Positions 27,194-32,759 of a stretch of 32,759 bases of DNA are shown here, one piece after another. The stretch is from Candidatus Thorarchaeota archaeon AB_25. Lineage in GTDB: Archaea; Asgardarchaeota; Thorarchaeia; Thorarchaeales; Thorarchaeaceae. The DNA lies in assembly GCA_001940705.1 (NCBI GenBank), contig MEHG01000012.1:1-32759 (forward strand). Direction: 5' to 3'. A program made the position numbers and the translations under genes. Position 1 is the first letter of the stretch; the number at the start of each line of letters is the position of its first letter. The notes below the pieces were generated by a model. It saw only the letters and a list, made by a program, of their open reading frames with translations. It did no database searches and was not told the origin of the DNA.

Positions 27194-27988
27194 ATGGAAC
27201 TCCCAGAAGGACTCAGATTTGATAATTACGAAATACCACGCAAGCTCATTGTCAACTTCATTACAGACTATGTATCACGAGCAGGAGTCAATGGAGTGAT
27301 CCTTGGTCTGAGTGGGGGAATTGATTCTAGTCTTGTTGCTACATTGACTTGTGAGGCTCTTGGACCTGAGAGAGTTCGGGGCATCATGTTGCCAATTGAT
27401 GCCAAGAAAGATGCAGAAAATGTTACTGATGCGAAAGAATTGGCCGAGTCCCTTCAGATGAAACATGAGTTGTTTGAGCTCAAGGAAGTAGTGAGAGCAT
27501 ATGACTCACTGTCACTTGATAGAGTAGCACTAGGAAATCTCACAGCTAGACTAAGAATGGTCACATGGTATGCCAGAGCAAATCAAGAGAATCTACTTGT
27601 CATCGGAACGGGTAACAAGACAGAGGTGATGATTGGATACTTCACAAAATATGGAGATGGTGGAACGGATATTCTTCCTATTGGAAACCTGTACAAAGAG
27701 AATGTTTGGAGTCTTTCACGACATGTTGGAATTCCCGAAAAGATCATCAAGAAAGCACCTTCAGCAGGCCTATGGAAAGGTCAGACTGATGAGGGAGAAA
27801 TCGGAGCTACATATTCAGAATTGGACAGTATACTCTTCCTGAAACTCGAGAAGGGTATGAGTGAAGAAGAGATTGTTGAGTGGGGAATTGATAGATTCAA
27901 AGTTAAGAAAGTTCTCCAAATGATGAAGAACTCACAACATAAGAGAAGCCCTCTACCCATTGCTAAAATTCGACCAAGAAAAGTCTAG
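27194..27988 (+). CDS. nadE: NAD+ synthetase (ammonia-dependent type)
   Basis: GVILGLSGGIDSSLVATL PP-loop; GTGNKTEVMIGYFTKYGDGGTDILPIGNLYK; no glutaminase domain. Confidence 0.95.
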   Translation: MELPEGLRFDNYEIPRKLIVNFITDYVSRAGVNGVILGLSGGIDSSLVATLTCEALGPERVRGIMLPIDAKKDAENVTDAKELAESLQMKHELFELKEVVRAYDSLSLDRVALGNLTARLRMVTWYARANQENLLVIGTGNKTEVMIGYFTKYGDGGTDILPIGNLYKENVWSLSRHVGIPEKIIKKAPSAGLWKGQTDEGEIGATYSELDSILFLKLEKGMSEEEIVEWGIDRFKVKKVLQMMKNSQHKRSPLPIAKIRPRKV

Positions 27989-28116
27989 TCACTGGAGGCG
28001 CCTAGGTCCCGCTAGACACCCCATAGAACACTCCGGCGTGGTTTGTATCCCTTTATTATTTTTCTAGTAAGTACAAGAAAATAATTCTGGGACTAAAATT
28101 CACTTACATGAGGAAT

Positions 28117-28136
28117 ATTCTTGAAAGTGCAAGAAT
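28117..28136 (+). other. Perfect hairpin in intergenic region
   Basis: ATTCTTG-AAAGTG-CAAGAAT, 7-bp stem. Confidence 0.35.
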
Positions 28137-28382
28137 CCGAACCGCGTAATTCAGATTTTTACGGAAAATCGTGAACTCGAGGTCAGAAATGACACCAGTT
28201 TGTACACGTCAATAGATATTCAATTTTATCCTGAAGAAACTTGGTGTTTGAATAGTGGCATTCGTTAAACTTAGGAAAAAAATCAATGCTGAACCAGATC
28301 TGAAGGAGCTTCATAGAATAAAGTCACAAGTACGGACTGAGATTTACAGAACTTCCTTCCAGAGGTAAAAACCATGTCATCC

Positions 28383-28450
28383 ATCTCTATGGAGATAGAT
28401 ACACATGTCGTGTCGGTCGCGCACTCCGCACGACCGCCCCTTTTCTTTTC
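28383..28450 (+). other. Structured intergenic element: hairpin, two overlapping alternative stems, T-tract
   Basis: ATCTC-TATG-GAGAT (28383-28396); GTCGTG(28407-28412)/CACGAC(28429-28434); CGGTCG(28414-28419)/CGACCG(28431-28436); then CCCCTTTTCTTTTCC. Confidence 0.45.
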
Positions 28451-28684
28451 CAGTTAGTCAGATTTCAACAATCTCAGAAATCGTTCATTCGTTTTCAAGG
28501 ATTCAAGATCCTAATCATCACGAGCCCACTCTCTTATTGACCCATCTTTTTAGAAGGCTTTACCAAGATAGTCAATCGCCTCATCGATCGATACCTCTCA
28601 CAGGAATTTTGCTGATGGTATGAAGAGGGATTTGAGTTGAAGGAGTATATTCCTCCAACTCATTACCTGAAGCGAGTTCAGACA

Positions 28685-29482
28685 TCAAGGCTCAAATGTA
28701 TACGATTCCCAGTGGCTAAGCCACATTGGAGTGCAATCTGAACAAGCCTCTATTTCATCAGTGTATGCCAAGACAAAGAACTCTGCATCGTGATTTGTCG
28801 TGTGTATTGGAAAGAAATAAACAGGCTGCAATTTGTCAATCGCATCGACAACCTCTAGACCTGTCATTGCCTGGCATCCCGGACCCAGTGGAAGTAGAAC
28901 TACGTCCATTTGACCTGTTATCTGCTCATACTCTGTGATGTTCTTTGAGTCACCTGCATGGAATATCTTGAATCCATTGATGTCAATGATATAACTTGTC
29001 CAGTTAGCCTCAGGAGGATGGCTTGCAAATCTTTCACCGTCAATCCAAATTTCAGTATACATGTAGAAGGCAGTGATATTGATGGTTCCAACTTGAACAC
29101 TATCAAGTGGGTCAACACCAACACCATCGTGGGTGGCTACTTCAGTGGACATGTTATCGGGAAAGACATTCACAGTCGAGGGTTTCTGAAGCATATTGAT
29201 ACTTGTGCTGTCGTAATGGTCAGCATGAGGATGTGTAATCAGGACAGCATCAGCGGGAAGTGTGGAATAGTTTGATGGTAGATTGATAGGATCAATGTAG
29301 ATTCGCAACCCCTCAGCTTCAATCATTACTCCAGCATTATCAAGAATCGTTAATTTGATTGAAGTGTCCTCGGATGGTTGTGGGTTGGACATGATCATAA
29401 CACCAGCAAAAACTCCAGTCCCCATAACAATAGCCAAGATAACAACTATTGCAATAGTTTGGGGTTTGCTTGATGGACTCAT
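28685..29482 (-). CDS. Membrane-anchored metallo-beta-lactamase-fold hydrolase (UlaG-like)
   Basis: VLITHPHADHYDSTSINML HxHxDH motif. N-terminal TM IAIVVILAIVMGTGVFAGVMI. TATA-like TTAAATA ~27 nt upstream of ATG 29482 argues against the longer 29632 start. Confidence 0.85.
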   Translation of the reverse strand: MSPSSKPQTIAIVVILAIVMGTGVFAGVMIMSNPQPSEDTSIKLTILDNAGVMIEAEGLRIYIDPINLPSNYSTLPADAVLITHPHADHYDSTSINMLQKPSTVNVFPDNMSTEVATHDGVGVDPLDSVQVGTINITAFYMYTEIWIDGERFASHPPEANWTSYIIDINGFKIFHAGDSKNITEYEQITGQMDVVLLPLGPGCQAMTGLEVVDAIDKLQPVYFFPIHTTNHDAEFFVLAYTDEIEACSDCTPMWLSHWESYTFEP

Positions 29483-29558
29483 GTTTCCATATCGAATATG
29501 ATTCGTTGTATTTAAGGTAAGGTTCAACGCAGCTTTTGACCAATTTGAACATCTTTGC

Positions 29559-29566
29559 GTATATCC
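29559..29566 (+). promoter_or_regulatory. TATA-like box for the methyltransferase gene
   Basis: GTATATCC about 25 nt before ATG 29587. Confidence 0.35.
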
Positions 29567-29586
29567 AAGGCATAATATCATACTAA

Positions 29587-30432
29587 ATGAAAATAGAATT
29601 GGAGTTGCGTGAATTGGGAGATTCCTCTTCAACGAGCGAATTAAGACCTAAGACATGGGGTGGCTTTTGGGACATCTTTGGAGAAGTCCTTGTTGATTTC
29701 TTAGAAATTCAAGAGGGTGACCGAGTCTTCGACATTGGTACAGGTGGTGGTTCAGTACTTTATCCTCTTCTAAGAGGAGTTAGAGATTCGGGACAAGTCA
29801 TTGGTGTTGAAACATGTGATCATTGTGCAAAGGCTACTACTGCAGAGATCAAGAGATGTAAGATCAAGAATGCAGAGGTTCATTTCATGGATGCCCGTGA
29901 AGCTGACTTCGGGGGTAATTCTTTCGACTGCGTCACTGCAGGTTTCATTGGATGGGACGACTATTTTGATTTCGACACCTTGGAGTATAAGAAGCCAGAT
30001 GAACTGATGAGGTCAATCTGTCGACTACTGAAACCTGGTGGTAAATTTGGAATGAGCACATGGCTCTTGCAGGAGGACCTTGATTGGATGTACAGATTCC
30101 TAACATCACATTCAATCGAATGCAAACGTAACTATCACATTGAGAATGAAGAGGGTTGGAGGATGATTCTCTCAGAAGCGGGATTCCGAGACATCCGAGT
30201 TCTTACGAAGTCAGCCACTTATACCTATGACACCATCGATTTCTGGTGGAAAGAAATGATGGACTATGACTGGCTTGACGATGGAGAGAATAGGGATGTA
30301 ATCACTGACTCGATCAAGAGAGATGCTTTCACCTCAATACAGAGTAACTTGACAAAAGAAGGTGGAGTTCCATTCAAGCGTGATGCTATCTTTGTGACAG
30401 CCATCAGAAAGGACCAAACATCAAGCTTATGA
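29587..30432 (+). CDS. Class I SAM-dependent methyltransferase
   Basis: RVFDIGTGGGSVLYPLL motif I; later FDCVTAGF and LLKPGGKFGMSTW. Confidence 0.88.
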   Translation: MKIELELRELGDSSSTSELRPKTWGGFWDIFGEVLVDFLEIQEGDRVFDIGTGGGSVLYPLLRGVRDSGQVIGVETCDHCAKATTAEIKRCKIKNAEVHFMDAREADFGGNSFDCVTAGFIGWDDYFDFDTLEYKKPDELMRSICRLLKPGGKFGMSTWLLQEDLDWMYRFLTSHSIECKRNYHIENEEGWRMILSEAGFRDIRVLTKSATYTYDTIDFWWKEMMDYDWLDDGENRDVITDSIKRDAFTSIQSNLTKEGGVPFKRDAIFVTAIRKDQTSSL

Positions 30433-30466
30433 CTGGATGCCGTAGTCGATTCTACTGGTCATTCTG

Positions 30467-30799
30467 ATGAACGCCAATGAAGCCTTTGAACGCGGAAGAC
30501 AAGAAATGCAGTCAGGGAGGCTGGAAAAGGCAATCGAGGCGTTTGATGAATCAACCCATCTTTCCCCCTCCTCTTTCGATGCGTGGTGGGCACTGGCAAG
30601 TGCCTGCAATCTGTTTGGTACACAACTGGAGGGAGAGGGAAACTACAAACGTGCAAACAGGTACAAGGTGAAGGCGGCATACTCTTTTGATAGAGCGACT
30701 AGAGCAGATCCTTCCAACTCGAAAGCTGAGAAAGCTAAGGCATATGCTCAGACGATTCGAGATGCACAGGCGAGGAAGAAGGAACTCGGTTATTTCTAA
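30467..30799 (+). CDS. TPR-like small protein
   Basis: AFERGRQEMQSGRLEKAIEAFDESTHLSPSSFDAWWALASA... TPR spacing. Confidence 0.7.
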   Translation: MNANEAFERGRQEMQSGRLEKAIEAFDESTHLSPSSFDAWWALASACNLFGTQLEGEGNYKRANRYKVKAAYSFDRATRADPSNSKAEKAKAYAQTIRDAQARKKELGYF

Positions 30800-30868
30800 A
30801 TTCAAACATTAGTATTTTATGAAAATGAGTCAATAGTGATATGAGAAACGTAGTAAGGATGTCTTGTT

Positions 30869-31369
30869 TTGGAGAGGAATCTAAGGAGAATGGGTATTGC
30901 AGTAGTTCTAATCTCCGTGTTATTTGTATCTTTTATCGCCCTCCAATATGCAATATATCCAAAGGTTCTTCCAAGTATACATTTTGAAGAGATTGAACAG
31001 GGAGGCACAAGTGGAATCAGGACTAGAATCAATTATGTGATTGATGATATGGAAACATGGGAAACTCTCTGGACAGATTTGAACAATATCAGCACATCTG
31101 TTCCAGATTTACCATATGTGAATTTCACTAGTGAGGTTGTTTTTGCTGTCTTCCTTGGGGAGTTTGCTACCGGGGGGTATGTGGCAGAAATCACTAGGAT
31201 AGAGCCCACAATAAATGGACTCGTAGTCCATATCAGGGAAACACACCCCGGAGCGAGTTGTATGGTGACAATGGCAATCACACAACCATACCACATTGTG
31301 AAGGCGTCGAATATATCGATACAATCTATAGAGTTTGTATACAACTTGGTCATTCATAATTGTCCATGA
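30869..31369 (+). CDS. Membrane-anchored PrcB-like protein
   Basis: N-terminal TM; VIDDMETWETLWTDL...VNFTSEVVFAVFLGEFATGGYVAEITRI...PYHIVKA resembles PrcB_C. Alternative start ATG 30890. Confidence 0.6.
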   Translation: MERNLRRMGIAVVLISVLFVSFIALQYAIYPKVLPSIHFEEIEQGGTSGIRTRINYVIDDMETWETLWTDLNNISTSVPDLPYVNFTSEVVFAVFLGEFATGGYVAEITRIEPTINGLVVHIRETHPGASCMVTMAITQPYHIVKASNISIQSIEFVYNLVIHNCP

Positions 31370-31374
31370 AGACA

Positions 31375-32757
31375 TCAGACCATTTCTGAATCACCATCAA
31401 AGTCTGGTTCAGATACAACCTCAAACCCAGTTGTGGTTTCCTCTTTTGGAACTCCCCAGGTTTCTTCCTCTGGAACTGGGACAGGATACGACAGACCCTT
31501 ACGTATCATGAGAACTCCAACGAGCGATATTGTGGCACATATGGCTAGAGAAACTGGGAATCCAAAATTCTGTATTGTGAAACCAATAATGACAATCTGA
31601 GGAAGTGCTAATATCATAGCAAGAGTGGGCATCAGAGAATAGACACTGTTTCGAATTCGATTTGGTATCACGTCCAATAGCAGTCTCTGGGTTAGAATGG
31701 CTGCAAATCCCGAAAAAAGACCGGTAATTATGAAAGTACAGAGTAATAACACGATGGGAAGTATGAATGTTTGAGGTAGATCCATTATCACGATGTTAGT
31801 AAATGGAAGCAGTATCTCGATGATTGTCACTCCCTCAGCAATTGGAGGAAAGATGATCATCACTAGACCTAAGACCAAGAAGAACAGAAATCCACAGGTC
31901 TGAAGTAAACGGAATCTGGGAATCCATTTCTGAGGATCAAATCTACGAGACCATATACCTGACCGCTCCTCTGAAAAGACACCTGGAATGAACAGAATTG
32001 TCCGAAAGCTCGATACACCAACATCTGTGATAAGATATAGAAAGTAGAATGGAAATAGAATTAGGTTCCCCCAGACGATGATGGCACTCGAAGCTAGGGT
32101 GCCTCCGATTATGAACCACTTGACGAATGGGTCAGAAAAGAGAAAACTAATACCAGACTTCAAAATTTCTTTGTATTCATCCATGGTTGGTCGCTCTCTT
32201 GCCTCACTCACCTCTGGGAAGTCTTTAACCAACCTCAAGACCAAAAAAGCAATGAAGAAACAGGCAAATCCTTCTAGTAGAAACACCCATTGGCGACCAT
32301 AGACCACTGCGAGTATGCTTCCAGGTATCAGGATTGCAGTCGCAAACACCTGAATAACCATACCAGTTCGTCCAAGGAAGACTCCGTATGATTTTCGATC
32401 GTCGTCGTCTGGTACAGCAACTCTGTAGTTGTTATCGAACCAGGCCATCCAGGCCCCACTCTCTTGAGAGGCGGCAATCGCCCAGAGAAGGTAAATCAGT
32501 ATAAAGAACACGAACGGAGTTGTTGGTGTGAGGAATGATGTCAAAAAGAATGCAAATGCATAGCACAGATAGGCAGAGAAAATGATCCAGCGCTGACCTA
32601 TCCAGTCCCCTATTGCACCGGTAGGATAATCAAGTGCGGTCTGAACACCTAACTGAATCATGACTAGAACACCAATGAGAGTTAGACCCTGCAGATACAT
32701 GCCTGGACCTCCACCCAGGGTGTCTGCTACAAATATCATGTAGAAAGTGCTGGACAT
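31375..32757 (-). CDS. MFS transporter (likely truncated at window edge)
   Basis: Motif-A-like YPTGAIGDWIGQRW after the first full helix pair; ~11 TM segments. The apparent start sits 2 nt from the window end. Confidence 0.82.
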   Translation of the reverse strand: MSSTFYMIFVADTLGGGPGMYLQGLTLIGVLVMIQLGVQTALDYPTGAIGDWIGQRWIIFSAYLCYAFAFFLTSFLTPTTPFVFFILIYLLWAIAASQESGAWMAWFDNNYRVAVPDDDDRKSYGVFLGRTGMVIQVFATAILIPGSILAVVYGRQWVFLLEGFACFFIAFLVLRLVKDFPEVSEARERPTMDEYKEILKSGISFLFSDPFVKWFIIGGTLASSAIIVWGNLILFPFYFLYLITDVGVSSFRTILFIPGVFSEERSGIWSRRFDPQKWIPRFRLLQTCGFLFFLVLGLVMIIFPPIAEGVTIIEILLPFTNIVIMDLPQTFILPIVLLLCTFIITGLFSGFAAILTQRLLLDVIPNRIRNSVYSLMPTLAMILALPQIVIIGFTIQNFGFPVSLAICATISLVGVLMIRKGLSYPVPVPEEETWGVPKEETTTGFEVVSEPDFDGDSEMV

Positions 32758-32759
32758 CA

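Noticed and set aside
28117-28150. B-box-like CGCGGTTCGGATTCTT on the minus strand suggesting a tRNA T-arm
   Set aside because: The flanking bases do not form a T stem, and no D-arm, anticodon arm or acceptor stem could be drawn.
28405-28623. Plus-strand 72-aa ORF in the nadE-MBL gap
   Set aside because: It begins inside the GC-rich alternative stems and T-tract and has no protein-like character.

Overview
The window is about 32.8 kb of archaeal-looking DNA. Gene content suggests an Asgard archaeon, perhaps a Thorarchaeia relative; that placement is an inference without database support. It has compact ORFs on both strands, TATA-like boxes close to start codons, a DUF35/thiolase pair, NadE, and a longin-like domain. 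Two very large secreted or membrane surface proteins dominate. The first (~965-5470) has a signal peptide, an Ig-like ectodomain rich in N-glycosylation sequons, one TM helix, and a cytoplasmic longin-like plus winged-helix region with an acidic tail. The second (17815-25311, 2498 aa) has an FG-GAP/integrin-alpha-like Ca-binding propeller, an Ig-like stalk with an exact 190-codon alternating A/B super-repeat, seven predicted TM helices whose loops obey positive-inside, and an acidic tail. Around them are ordinary metabolic genes: thiolase/DUF35, acyl-CoA dehydrogenase, nitroreductase, isopropylmalate/homocitrate synthase-like, gamma-carbonic anhydrase, OsmC, NAD synthetase, MBL hydrolase, methyltransferase and MFS. 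A LarA-family protein appears to have lost its catalytic and nickel-pincer residues. Several hairpin terminators and a ~700 bp structured intergenic region are also visible. No rRNA, tRNA, CRISPR array or transposase was found by eye.
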